Shown here: positions 18,514-27,183 of the stretch, piece by piece | Layout: every line of letters starts with the position of its first letter | Numbering within the stretch: the first letter of the stretch is position 1 | Origin: CAZUAQ01 sp964618455 | GTDB taxonomy: Bacteria; Planctomycetota; Phycisphaerae; UBA1845; PWPN01 | Direction: 5' to 3' | Assembly (NCBI GenBank): GCA_964618455.1 | Contig: CAZUAQ010000029.1 | Coordinates: 1 to 64,000, forward strand | DNA length: 64,000 nucleotides | Notes under the pieces: generated by a model | Seen by the model: the letters and a program-made list of their open reading frames with translations, nothing else | The model's database searches: none | Told to the model about the DNA's origin: nothing | Translations under genes and position numbers: made by a program

Positions 18514-18884
18514 CTCTCCCGGGGAAAACCACCGCACACTCCCTCCAGAGTCCGGTAAAGCCGTATCCAACGACGCCGGCACGCACCCGAATGGCCGTGC
18601 CGCGGAGATCATCAGGTTGGCGGCAGCATCGGGCTTTACCTTCCGTGTGAATTCCGCTATCAGAGAACGGCTGTGGGCGAACCGGCGTCGTCGCCGATTG
18701 CGATGCATGACACTGATGCGGGGACCTTCGGCCCCTCGGGCGGGGAAATCCCGGTTCCCGTTTCCGGGTGATCCACGCACGCTCATGCCTGGGTGATGTG
18801 TCCTCCCGATTCGAATGTGACTGTTAACCTGTTGTCAGAATTAGAGATATGTAGGAAAGACGCAAGAGAAAGGTTTGAAAGACG
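18514..18884 (+). other. Intergenic region between infC and sat
   Basis: No gene is supported in these 371 bp. A short GC hairpin-like sequence lies at about 18720-18735 (gggg-acc-ttc-gg-cccc) without a T-tract. The last 60 bp are AT-rich and probably hold the sat promoter, but no clear -35/-10 pair could be assigned. Confidence 0.4.
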
Positions 18885-20138
18885 ATGGCTGATTTGATCC
18901 CCCCTCATGGTGGTCTGAGCGAACCGGTGAACCGGACGGTGGACGCGGGTCGCGCGGACGAGTTCAAGAAGGAAGTCGACGGGCTGACGGCGTTGCCGGT
19001 AAGCGATGCCGACCTGTCGAGCGTGTATCGCATGGGCGACGGCGGCCTGAGCCCGCTGACCGGGCCGATGGTCAAGTCCGTGTACGACCAGGTGCTCAGC
19101 GACATGACCATCGATCACGGCGGCAAGAAGTACGCGTGGTCGATTCCGATTTCGCTGCCGGTCACGAAGGATCTGGGTTCGTCGCTCAAGAGCGGCGAAC
19201 GGGTGAAGCTGGTCAACTCCTCCGGCGAGACGGTCGGCGCGCTGACGGTGCAGGACATCTTCCCGTGGGACAAGGCCGCCTACGTCAAGGGCGTGTACCA
19301 GACCGAGCGGACGGATCACCCCGGCGGCAAGATGGCCATGAACGATCCCGGCGAAATGCTGGTCGGTGGTGAGATCGAAGTGCTGCCCCAGCCGAAGAAC
19401 CCCGCCTACGGCGAGTACGTGCTCACGCCGCGCGAGTCGCGCAAGCTCTTCGCGGAGCGCGGCTTCGAGCGTGTCGTGGCGTTCCAGACGCGCAATCCGC
19501 TGCATCGTGCCCACGAATACGCCCTGGTCTACGGCGCGGAGGTACTGACGCGTGAAGGCCACAAGACCGGCGTGGTGCTTAATCCGCTGATCGGGGAGAC
19601 GAAGTCCGACGACGTGGATGCCGCCACCCGCATGCAGACCTACATGGATCTCATCAACGGCCGCCACCTCGGCGAGGGCGACAAGGATGAAGAGCTCTGG
19701 AAGAGCAAGGGCTACGACATCAACGACGTGGCCATGCTGCTAGGCCTGGACATCAAGATGTTCTACGGCGGCCCGAAGGAGGCGGTGATGCACGGCATCT
19801 ATCGCCAGAACTTCGGCTTCACCGACATCATCATCGGCCGCAAGCATGCCGACGCGCCGTACGAGGACGGTTCGGACATCTGGGATCCGCTCGACGCCCA
19901 GCGCATCTTCGACAACCTGCCCGGCGAGCTTCAGATCAAGCCGGTGAAGGTCGGGTTCGCGGCGTATTACGAAGAACTCGGTCGCGTCGGACTCGTGGAC
20001 GAGTGCAGCAAGAAGGGCTGGAAGCCGATTCCGATCAGCGGTCGCGACGTGCGTCAGGCCCTGGCGGAAGGGAAGCTGCCCGATTCGCGCGTGATGCGCG
20101 AGTCCACGGCGCAGATTCTCATCGACGCCAAGAAGTGA
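18885..20138 (+). CDS. sat: Sulfate adenylyltransferase
   Basis: This 417-residue ATP sulfurylase of the single-chain type makes adenosine 5'-phosphosulfate (APS) from ATP and sulfate. The active-site motif QTRNPLHRAHE is at 201-211. Further family marks are VVLNPLIGETKSDDV and the GRKHADAP segment. It has no C-terminal APS kinase domain, which fits prokaryotic Sat. The start has a GAAAGG site about 11 nt upstream. No APS kinase or reductase lies in the window. The next gene, 7 bp downstream, is an NrnA-like pAp phosphatase, a logical partner since pAp is the by-product of PAPS use. Confidence 0.93.
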   Translation: MADLIPPHGGLSEPVNRTVDAGRADEFKKEVDGLTALPVSDADLSSVYRMGDGGLSPLTGPMVKSVYDQVLSDMTIDHGGKKYAWSIPISLPVTKDLGSSLKSGERVKLVNSSGETVGALTVQDIFPWDKAAYVKGVYQTERTDHPGGKMAMNDPGEMLVGGEIEVLPQPKNPAYGEYVLTPRESRKLFAERGFERVVAFQTRNPLHRAHEYALVYGAEVLTREGHKTGVVLNPLIGETKSDDVDAATRMQTYMDLINGRHLGEGDKDEELWKSKGYDINDVAMLLGLDIKMFYGGPKEAVMHGIYRQNFGFTDIIIGRKHADAPYEDGSDIWDPLDAQRIFDNLPGELQIKPVKVGFAAYYEELGRVGLVDECSKKGWKPIPISGRDVRQALAEGKLPDSRVMRESTAQILIDAKK

Positions 20139-20145
20139 TACGGAG

Positions 20146-21126
20146 GTGGTCCAGGTCCCCCGAGAACTGATCGATGCGCTGAACCGGGCGGAATGTCCGG
20201 TGGTGGCGGGGCATGTGAATCCCGACGCCGATGCCCTCGGGAGCATGCTCGCGCTGGCCCGGGCCATTCCATCGAAGAATGTGGCGATCGCGCTGCCGGG
20301 TGAACTTCTCAGCCAGCGGCTGAAATTCATCCGGCAGTTCGCCGCCGATATTCCCGTGGCCGATGCCGATCGTGTCCGCGCTGCCGATCCGCTGGTCAGC
20401 GTCGACACCGCCGGGACGAATCGGCTGAACCTGCCCTGCACATGGGACGACGTCTCCGACCGCCCCGTGCTCAATATCGACCATCACATCACCAACACCG
20501 ACTACGGCACGATGAACTGGGTGGTGGATCACGCCAGCAGCACGTGCGAACTGGTGTACGCGCTGATTGCCCAGGCCGACTGGCCGCTCGACGCGGAGAC
20601 GGCGTCGATGCTGTATGCCGGGCTCTACGCGGACACCGCCGGGTTCTCGCTGCCGACGACGACGGCGGAAGTGTTCGAAGTGGCGGCGGCGCTGGCCCGG
20701 GCCGGCGCGCACGTCGAGGCCGTGGCGGCAGCGCTGATGCGCTCGCAGCAGCCGCACGAGTTCGAACTGGTGCGCACGGTTTATCACAACACGCACATCG
20801 TCGCCGACGGACGCATTGCCTATGCGACGCTCAGCCATCAGGAGATCCTCGATGCCGGGTGCTCGCCCGACGACATCGATGACCAGGTCTCGATTCCGCG
20901 TTCCCTCCTGGGGGTGAAGGTGGCGATACTGTTTTCCGAAGGCGTGCCGGGCGTCGTGCGCATCAACTTTCGCGGCGAGGACGGTACACCGGTGCTGCCC
21001 ATCGCGCAGGAGATCGGCGGCGGCGGCCATACGTTCAGCGCCGGTGCCCGCGTCCGCGGGGAATTCGTCGAGGTCGTGCAGCGGGTGCTGGGCGTGACGG
21101 AGGCCCTGCTGGGGTCATCGACGTAG
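20146..21126 (+). CDS. nrnA: DHH/DHHA1 phosphoesterase, NrnA-type nanoRNase/pAp phosphatase
   Basis: This 326-residue cytoplasmic protein starts at GTG 20146, right behind CGGAG, 7 bp after sat. N-terminal DHH-domain motifs are GHVNPDADALGS (metal-binding Asp residues), VSVDTAG and NIDHHITNTDYG. The C-terminal DHHA1 motif is GGGGHTFSAG. NrnA-like enzymes degrade 2-5 nt RNAs to mononucleotides and remove the 3' phosphate of pAp. Sitting directly behind sat, it probably recycles pAp from sulfur assimilation or sulfation. The exact start is uncertain because the putative ribosome binding site touches the GTG. Confidence 0.88.
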   Translation: MVQVPRELIDALNRAECPVVAGHVNPDADALGSMLALARAIPSKNVAIALPGELLSQRLKFIRQFAADIPVADADRVRAADPLVSVDTAGTNRLNLPCTWDDVSDRPVLNIDHHITNTDYGTMNWVVDHASSTCELVYALIAQADWPLDAETASMLYAGLYADTAGFSLPTTTAEVFEVAAALARAGAHVEAVAAALMRSQQPHEFELVRTVYHNTHIVADGRIAYATLSHQEILDAGCSPDDIDDQVSIPRSLLGVKVAILFSEGVPGVVRINFRGEDGTPVLPIAQEIGGGGHTFSAGARVRGEFVEVVQRVLGVTEALLGSST

Positions 21127-21259
21127 CCTGTCACAGGTTCACTCGAATCCATGGATTGAGCTGCGCGAGCGCGACCAACGAGTCACGGCGTTGCCGGGGG
21201 CCTGCATCCTGAATAAGATTCGTCCGACCCGGCAAGCATCACTCAAGGGGGAAAACTTC

Positions 21260-22039
21260 ATGCGTATTCCCGCGATGCGCGGCATCATCGATCGGCGGAT
21301 CCTGGTCAACTACCGGGTCGATCCGGAGGTCATGATGCGCGTACTGCCGCCGCCGTTCACGCCGCAGACAGTCAACGGCTACGCGATCGGCGGTATCTGC
21401 CTGATCCGATTGAAGGCTTTGCGTCCTCGTTATCTACCCGCCAAGTGGGGTCTCACGACGGAGAACGCCGCTCATCGCATCGCCGTGCACTGGGGGCAAT
21501 CCGGGGAGATCCGGAGCGGCGTCTATATCCCGCGTCGGGATACCAATTCCTCTCTGGCCGCGCTGGCCGGAGGCCGCCTCTTCCCGGGCAAGCATCACCA
21601 GGCGAATTTCGAGGTTGAGGAAGACGAGGAAACACTTCGGGTGGATCTCAGGAGTCTCGACGGTAAGGTGCGGGTCGGTGTGAAAGGTCGAACTGAACGG
21701 ACGTGGCCGGAAGCCTCCGTGTTTCCATCCGTCGAAGAGGCGTCGCAATTCTTCGAGAAGGATGCGGTCGGGTATTCCGACACATCGAGATCCGGACGTT
21801 ATGACGGCCTGGAATTGCGTTGCCAGTCGTGGAGTGTGACCCCGTTGGAGATTGAGGAAGTGAGCTCGAGCTTCTTCGAGGATCGAACCCGTTTTCCCGA
21901 GGGCAGCGTTACATTCGACAACGCATTGCTCATGCGTGGGATCGACCACGAATGGCGGAGCCGGAATCCGCTCTGCTGTGAGGATTCGAATGATAGAATT
22001 GTCGCTGCATCGAACCTGTCCGATACGGGCAAATCATAG
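21260..22039 (+). CDS. DUF2071/YqjF-like protein
   Basis: This 259-residue protein starts at ATG 21260, 9 nt after AAGGGGG. The N-terminal pattern RRILVNYRVDPEVMMRVLPPPFTP and the following GGICLIRLKALRP are characteristic of the DUF2071 (YqjF, acetoacetate decarboxylase-like fold) family. No signal peptide is present. No catalytic function is established for the family, and the Lys of true acetoacetate decarboxylase cannot be assigned here. It is convergent with the BNR-repeat gene, with 54 bp between the stop codons. Confidence 0.75.
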   Translation: MRIPAMRGIIDRRILVNYRVDPEVMMRVLPPPFTPQTVNGYAIGGICLIRLKALRPRYLPAKWGLTTENAAHRIAVHWGQSGEIRSGVYIPRRDTNSSLAALAGGRLFPGKHHQANFEVEEDEETLRVDLRSLDGKVRVGVKGRTERTWPEASVFPSVEEASQFFEKDAVGYSDTSRSGRYDGLELRCQSWSVTPLEIEEVSSSFFEDRTRFPEGSVTFDNALLMRGIDHEWRSRNPLCCEDSNDRIVAASNLSDTGKS

Positions 22040-22093
22040 ACAGCGGCATTCGTATCTGGATCACATCCATTTCACGTATTCCGCCAGTCGGCT

Positions 22094-23440
22094 CTACAGC
22101 GCAACCCAATGCACCTCATTCGCGACGATCTGCGTATTCCTGTCGCCGCGCGTGCCGGCGGTGTAGATCACACCGGGGCGATCGACGCGGTTGAAGCCGG
22201 TCGGCTTTTCCATGTTGGGCAACCAATGAGGCGTCTGTTCATCGATCTTCGAGAGAACGCGCATCTGAAAGGAGTCGCCGCCGTCTGACGAGTCCAGCAG
22301 GGCCACCTCGTTCGTGGGATGGCCCCATGCCTGCTTCTCGTCCGCAATGTCGGGATGGAGTAACGTGGCAACGATACGGATGTCGCCGGCGGGATGAACA
22401 TGCAGATTGCCGGGCATGCTAAGTGACCACGACGACCACGCGCCGGTCAGATGCTCCTGGAGATCGCGTTTTTCCCAGCGTTGGCCCTCCCCGAGCACGG
22501 CCCAGGTCATGCGGCAGGCATTCCCTTTCCAGGCGCTGTACACCACGTGCGGGCGACCTTCCCGATCGACCGCCAGCGCCCCGCCACGCAACGAGCGACC
22601 GGGTTCGCCACGGGCATGCGCGATGTTGGTGATCGATTCAGGTGTGGCGGGCAGATCGATCACGGAATCGTCCACACGCCGCCAACGCTTGCCGAAGTCC
22701 TCGGTGTACATGTATCCCAGCGTGTGACCGTGTCCCGGGCTTCCGTCGTAAATGCGGCACGCCAGATGCAATCGCCGATGATCTGGGCTCCAGGCGAGTG
22801 ATTCCTGGAAGTGCGCATAGCCACCTGTCGCGCTGCCCTGAAGAAGTGTGCGCGGTCCTTGCCAGTTGTCGCCGTCGTGCTTCCAGTACATCTGCATCCG
22901 CCACGGCCCGTCTTTGCGGCTCTCGCGGCAGGTGAGATAGAGCGTATCGTCCGGGCCGCACATCAGCGTGGGATAGGTGCATCGCTCCCCGAAGGACGTG
23001 TAATCCGGTGACCATGCGGAGGCATCGTTCGGCTTCAATGATCGCCGGTAGCGAAATGGATGGTGATGCGGGAAGTACACGATATGCAGGCGGCCCTTGC
23101 TGTCGCAGGTCAGCGCCGGTCCGCCGTGATTGTCATACGCATGGCCGAGGGTAAGGGGAGAAGCCCACTGTCCGGATTCGTGATCCAGCGTCCGTACCTT
23201 GACGCGAAAGCCCTCGGGTTCCGAATCGAGCCATGCCACGTGCGTGCACCCTTCAAGCGTGACGATCTTGTTCGTTTCCGCGTAGCCGGTCGCACGGCTG
23301 CACCCGCGATCAGAAAGCAGTGTCGGTAGGGCGTTTGATCGTGACCGGGCGGGTGAGGAGAGGCTCCTGCCGACGGCGGGTCCCAGTGTGATCCAGGCCA
23401 TACCGGCGGCACCGTTCTGGAGAAATGTACGTCGGTTCAT
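22094..23440 (-). CDS. Exported BNR-repeat (BNR_4-like) protein
   Basis: This 448-residue protein has GGGAG 8 nt before the ATG and a Tat-type signal (MNRRTFLQNGAAGMAW). The body is a beta-propeller-like series with Asp-box-type and WSPD/WS-D repeats (SAWSPDYTSF, SLAWSPDHRRLH, SDGGDSFQMRV). It has the look of the BNR_4 (PF15892) group, found among secreted carbohydrate-active or carbohydrate-binding proteins such as ulvan-lyase relatives and sialidase-like folds. Catalytic residues cannot be assigned. It probably acts on or binds polysaccharide outside the cytoplasm. It is transcribed alone on the minus strand. Confidence 0.78.
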   Translation of the reverse strand: MNRRTFLQNGAAGMAWITLGPAVGRSLSSPARSRSNALPTLLSDRGCSRATGYAETNKIVTLEGCTHVAWLDSEPEGFRVKVRTLDHESGQWASPLTLGHAYDNHGGPALTCDSKGRLHIVYFPHHHPFRYRRSLKPNDASAWSPDYTSFGERCTYPTLMCGPDDTLYLTCRESRKDGPWRMQMYWKHDGDNWQGPRTLLQGSATGGYAHFQESLAWSPDHRRLHLACRIYDGSPGHGHTLGYMYTEDFGKRWRRVDDSVIDLPATPESITNIAHARGEPGRSLRGGALAVDREGRPHVVYSAWKGNACRMTWAVLGEGQRWEKRDLQEHLTGAWSSWSLSMPGNLHVHPAGDIRIVATLLHPDIADEKQAWGHPTNEVALLDSSDGGDSFQMRVLSKIDEQTPHWLPNMEKPTGFNRVDRPGVIYTAGTRGDRNTQIVANEVHWVAL

Positions 23441-23724
23441 CGTTGGTACTCCCGTCCTGGCACCCGCTGAATCACAAATCGGTTTGTACCGCCATCAAGC
23501 AAGTCATCCCAGCGGGTGAGGATGCCAGTTGGACATATTAGATCATGGTTCAGCATACCGCGCACCGGGGTAGGTCACACGCCAGTCGTATACAACAAGA
23601 GTTGAGTAAACGGTGGACTTCCCATATCGAAACGCCAAGTGGTGCCCTTTCCAAGGTGGGCAGGCCGATTGCTCGGGGGTCCGCCCCTTCGATCAAGATT
23701 CCAATTCGGTACATCGACGGACAG

Positions 23725-23752
23725 TTGCCATGTGTCGCCAAGGATTTAGAAT
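23725..23752 (+). promoter_or_regulatory. Sigma70-like promoter abutting a start codon (possible leaderless mRNA)
   Basis: TTGCCA, a 16-bp spacer and TAGAAT end only 6 nt before ATG 23759. No Shine-Dalgarno sequence exists. The rest of the 318-bp gap (23441-23724) shows nothing recognisable. Confidence 0.5.
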
Positions 23753-23758
23753 GCCCCC

Positions 23759-25405
23759 ATGGCTGGAGATCGCTTTCGAACCAATCGAGTCCAGGTAAGC
23801 GGTACAACGCCCGGTCGTGCGCGGCGGATCGGAACAGGTGTGTGCTTGTTGCTCAGCGGACTGGTCGCGCTGCCGGGGTGTACGACGCTGCGCGAGGATC
23901 AGATTCGCCAGTCGATGGAGCGCGGGGAGGCGCACTTCGTCGACGAGGAATACGACGCCGCATTGGCAGAGTTCGAGAATGCCGTCGAGCTCGATCCCGA
24001 GTTAGCTCCCGCCCATTCCAGGATCGGCCGCATCCACATGCTTCGGGGCAACCTGGAGAAGGCGGCGGAGTCATTCACGACGGCGCTGCGGCTGAACCCG
24101 GAGAGTTACGATGATGCGTTTTCGCTCGGCGAGGTGAATCAGAAACTTCGCCGCTTCATCGAGGCGGTCAAAGCCTTCAAGCACGCGCTGCAGTTGAATC
24201 CCGATGAGCCGGAAGCGCATCTGAACCTGGGCATGTGCTACCACCAGATGGGCGAATACTCCGATGCAATTGAATCCTACGAAAAGACCATCGAGCTGGA
24301 CCCTGCCTCGATCATCGCGCGAACCAATCTCGGCGCCGCCTACGACGTGCAGGGCAGCTACTACGAGGCGGTGCATGCCTACTACGAAGCACTGGAGCGC
24401 GATCCGGAGCAGCCCATGGTGCTGGTCAACCTGGCGACCACGCTCATTAAGCAGGAGCGCTTCGGCACCGCCCGGGAGGCGCTTCGCCAGGCGATCGAAC
24501 TCGACCCGGAGCTGAGCATCGCCTACGAGCGCATGGGGTATTGCTGCTTCCGCCAGCGTGATTTCGACGAGGCGTTCAAGCATTACGAATGGGCGGCGAC
24601 GCTGGACCCGAAGAATGCCCAGGCACACACGGGTATGGGCATCGTCTCCATGTCGCGTCATCTTCAGGATCCGTCGCGCGTCGACTTGCGACGTCAGGCG
24701 GTCGGCTACTGGCACAAGTCGCTTGATCTCGACCCGGATCAGCCCGCCGTCCAGCGACTGGTGAAGAAATATCGCATCACCACGCCGCCGCCGGAGCTGG
24801 ACATCGAAGCGAGCCGCGAGGGCGTGGCCTCTCCGAGGGCGGAAGAGGGGGATGTCACCAACCCGAAACCGACCGATGCTCCACAGCCGTCGTCGCAGGC
24901 GCTGCTGGACGCCATGCGAGTTCAGGATCGCCAGGGGACACTGCTACTCATCGAGGCGCGGACCGATCTGAACGTGGTGGATGATCGCGGGTGGACACCG
25001 CTTCACTATGCGGCGGAATTGGGCTGGCAGGAAGTGGCCGAGCGCCTGCTGAGTCGGAACCTCGACGTCAATGCCAGGGACGTTCAAGGGCGTACAGCGA
25101 CGCACGCGGCGGCGGGGGCGAACCGCGCGGACGTCTTGGTGGTGTTGATGGAAGCCAACGCGCTGGTGAACGTGGCGGATGACGCCGGGAGCACACCGCT
25201 GCACGTGGCGGCGGCAAACGGTCATGCAGAGACGGTGGCGGTGCTGGGTCCCAGGACGCTCGTCAATGCGCTGGATGAGCAGGGTCGCTCGCCGGCCCGC
25301 GTGGCGCTGGATGAGGGGCATCCCGCCATCGCCACACAACTCCGGACCTGGGGCGGAAAAGTGATTCCAGCTTCCTCGAACGAGGGGAATTCCGGCGCTT
25401 CGTAA
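23759..25405 (+). CDS. Lipoprotein with N-terminal TPR and C-terminal ankyrin repeats
   Basis: This 548-residue protein has a lipoprotein signal with lipobox LPGC (Cys 41). Residues about 58-335 hold about eight TPR units of 34 residues, marked by recurring ALELDPE/ALQLNPDEPEAHLNLG patterns. After a Pro/Ser-rich linker (about 345-378), residues about 380-537 contain four to five ankyrin repeats (GWTPLHYAAELGWQEV, GSTPLHVAAANGHAE). Both repeat types bind proteins, so it is likely an envelope scaffold. The TPR-ankyrin combination on one lipoprotein is uncommon. No partner is apparent from the neighbours. Confidence 0.85.
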   Translation: MAGDRFRTNRVQVSGTTPGRARRIGTGVCLLLSGLVALPGCTTLREDQIRQSMERGEAHFVDEEYDAALAEFENAVELDPELAPAHSRIGRIHMLRGNLEKAAESFTTALRLNPESYDDAFSLGEVNQKLRRFIEAVKAFKHALQLNPDEPEAHLNLGMCYHQMGEYSDAIESYEKTIELDPASIIARTNLGAAYDVQGSYYEAVHAYYEALERDPEQPMVLVNLATTLIKQERFGTAREALRQAIELDPELSIAYERMGYCCFRQRDFDEAFKHYEWAATLDPKNAQAHTGMGIVSMSRHLQDPSRVDLRRQAVGYWHKSLDLDPDQPAVQRLVKKYRITTPPPELDIEASREGVASPRAEEGDVTNPKPTDAPQPSSQALLDAMRVQDRQGTLLLIEARTDLNVVDDRGWTPLHYAAELGWQEVAERLLSRNLDVNARDVQGRTATHAAAGANRADVLVVLMEANALVNVADDAGSTPLHVAAANGHAETVAVLGPRTLVNALDEQGRSPARVALDEGHPAIATQLRTWGGKVIPASSNEGNSGAS

Positions 25406-25547
25406 CTTCCCGCTGAGTATTTCCTCTCATCCCCCTGCATGCAAGTCGGAACTGGCGGAATCGGTACCTCCACACGCCGTTGTCACTGTTGCTGAAAGGG
25501 AGTGCTCCTTCCTTCGCATAACTCGCAGGTATTCCTTCGAATCTGCA

Positions 25548-25577
25548 TTGACTTTGTTTGATGAAATGGTCTACATT
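25548..25577 (+). promoter_or_regulatory. Sigma70-like promoter for the PEP-CTERM gene
   Basis: TTGACT, an 18-bp spacer and TACATT lie about 60 bp before the ATG, in a locally AT-rich stretch. Confidence 0.5.
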
Positions 25578-25639
25578 GATGTTTTGGGTGTTGCGGCATG
25601 GCAAATGTCAATCGCCGCCTGGCAAGCGAGGAGAGAGAG

Positions 25640-26443
25640 ATGCGCTCGTTCGAACATGCCTTGAGAAACCCGCGAATTCAAGTGGCGATTCTTCTGCTGT
25701 TCATGGCCGGTCCGGCCCTGGCATGGGATGCGGAAGTCTACATCGATCGGCTTGAGGATAGCTTCTACGTGGATACGTTCAGCGGCAATTATTCCTGGAC
25801 GACGCAGCAGGAGGGGCTCCGCGCCGAATCGGGCAGCGGCTCCATCCCCATCAATCGGATCCTTCAGCAGTGGGATGGCAGCGTATGGCCGTCCGACATC
25901 ATGGGGGACGCCGCAAACGGCCCAAGCGTGTCGGCCTATAGCAATCTTGAACATTACGACGGTACTTCCGATGAGTTCTTTGATTATGCACAGGCGGGAG
26001 TCTATGGGGATATCGATCCCGGGATGGCGTTCGGCGGCTCATGGAACTACGACTTCCATCTCACTCTTGATCCGTTCACAACGGTAAGCCTTTATCTTGA
26101 CGGAGATGGAGCGTACGGGTACCTCGCTTCGGAGCCCGGGGACGATGGCAATGCATTCATCGGGATACGCTTGTACTCCCCCGATCTCCCTCTGAATGAT
26201 CCGGGGGGTGTCAATGACCCTTACGCATCCGATACGCGGTTTCTAGTCGCGCCCCCCACGGGCGGGGAAATCGATACGCCGTTAACGTTCACCGCCCTGT
26301 TCACCAACTCGACCTCGCAATCGGTCGTCTACAATCTGCGGCTCGAGGGGGCTGTCAGCATCTTTGAGACGGTTCCCGAACCCACGGCGCTGATGCTGAT
26401 CACACTGGGCTTCTCGGCGGTGCTGCGACGCAAGCGTCGGTAG
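25640..26443 (+). CDS. PEP-CTERM sorting domain protein
   Basis: This 267-residue protein starts at ATG 25640, behind GAGGAGAGAG. The signal peptide (VAILLLFMAGPALA) is followed by a mature part starting WDAEVYIDRLEDSFY, rich in Gly, Asp and aromatic residues, with no recognised domain. The C-terminus is a typical PEP-CTERM signal: VPEPTAL, a hydrophobic helix and RRKRR. Such tails are recognised by an exosortase (EpsH/XrtA type), and the proteins are usually delivered to the exopolysaccharide matrix. No exosortase lies in the window. The polysaccharide genes at 12-15 kb are consistent with that pathway. Confidence 0.88.
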   Translation: MRSFEHALRNPRIQVAILLLFMAGPALAWDAEVYIDRLEDSFYVDTFSGNYSWTTQQEGLRAESGSGSIPINRILQQWDGSVWPSDIMGDAANGPSVSAYSNLEHYDGTSDEFFDYAQAGVYGDIDPGMAFGGSWNYDFHLTLDPFTTVSLYLDGDGAYGYLASEPGDDGNAFIGIRLYSPDLPLNDPGGVNDPYASDTRFLVAPPTGGEIDTPLTFTALFTNSTSQSVVYNLRLEGAVSIFETVPEPTALMLITLGFSAVLRRKRR

Positions 26444-26785
26444 TTGCCTCTCCGCATCACGCGAGGTGGCGAACTGCAAACGCCGGCATCGCCTCCTTTC
26501 GATGAAGAGACCGATAACACCCATCCGCGATTCTTTACGACAGGGTCGATATTTTTTCTTACTTATCCAGTTTCACATGGAGGCGGTTAAGCGATTGGCG
26601 GGTCGCTCTTACCGGTCCGGCGATGCAGCGCGCAGAGTGGCAGGGAATACACAGCGAGCTCATGCGTTACGCCGCGTGAAAGGTTGTCCGACAAGCCTGC
26701 GAATTCCAGTCGTGCGGTGTGGGGTTCGCCGCGGAACGGGATAACGTCGCATTACGGGGATGCGCTCTTGGAAAGGGCCGAAACC
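26444..26785. other. Intergenic region after the PEP-CTERM gene
   Basis: No gene or clear terminator is seen in these 342 bp. Short open frames lack ribosome binding sites. Confidence 0.4.
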
Positions 26786-26992
26786 ATGGGACATCAGAAC
26801 CTGACGCTGATCGATCAGATCATGAGCCGGAAAGGGTATGCCGTGTCGTTTCAGCCGAAGATTCACGGCGCGGTCGTGTGTGTGGCGGTGAAAGAGAATG
26901 AGAAGCACGAGGTGCTGGCCCGATCGGTGGGCGAAGGCCTGTCGGAACTCGCGCGGTTGATCGGGATCAATGCGCACTGGGCGATGTCATGA
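26786..26992 (+). CDS. Small hypothetical protein
   Basis: This 68-residue protein starts at ATG 26786, about 9 nt after GAAAGGG. The frame stays open upstream to 26684, but that part does not look like protein. The sequence has regular alternation of strands and helices (GYAVSFQPKIHGAVVCVAVKE, then ARSVGEGLSELARLIGI), as in a small alpha/beta domain. No family was recognised. It stands alone and faces the B12-domain gene. Confidence 0.55.
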   Translation: MGHQNLTLIDQIMSRKGYAVSFQPKIHGAVVCVAVKENEKHEVLARSVGEGLSELARLIGINAHWAMS

Positions 26993-27049
26993 TGCATGCC
27001 CCGTGGATCGGGGCCGGTGAGCGGTGGCACGTGGATGGAGATTGGTGAT

Positions 27050-27093
27050 AAAAGGAGGTCGCCCGCCATGCGATGCGTGCCATGACGGGCGAC
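27050..27093 (-). terminator. Probable terminator of the B12-domain gene
   Basis: An 8-bp perfect stem (GTCGCCCG 27058-27065 with CGGGCGAC 27086-27093) is followed on the minus strand by CTCCTTTTATC, about 90 bp beyond the stop at 27184. The T-tract is short. Confidence 0.5.
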
Positions 27094-27183
27094 GTTGGTG
27101 TATGCGAGTTTGGGTGGCAATCCATCCGGGCGCGTTCGGTCCAGAGCCCATGACCGGGCTGGGGTCTACGGGGCGATCACGAT

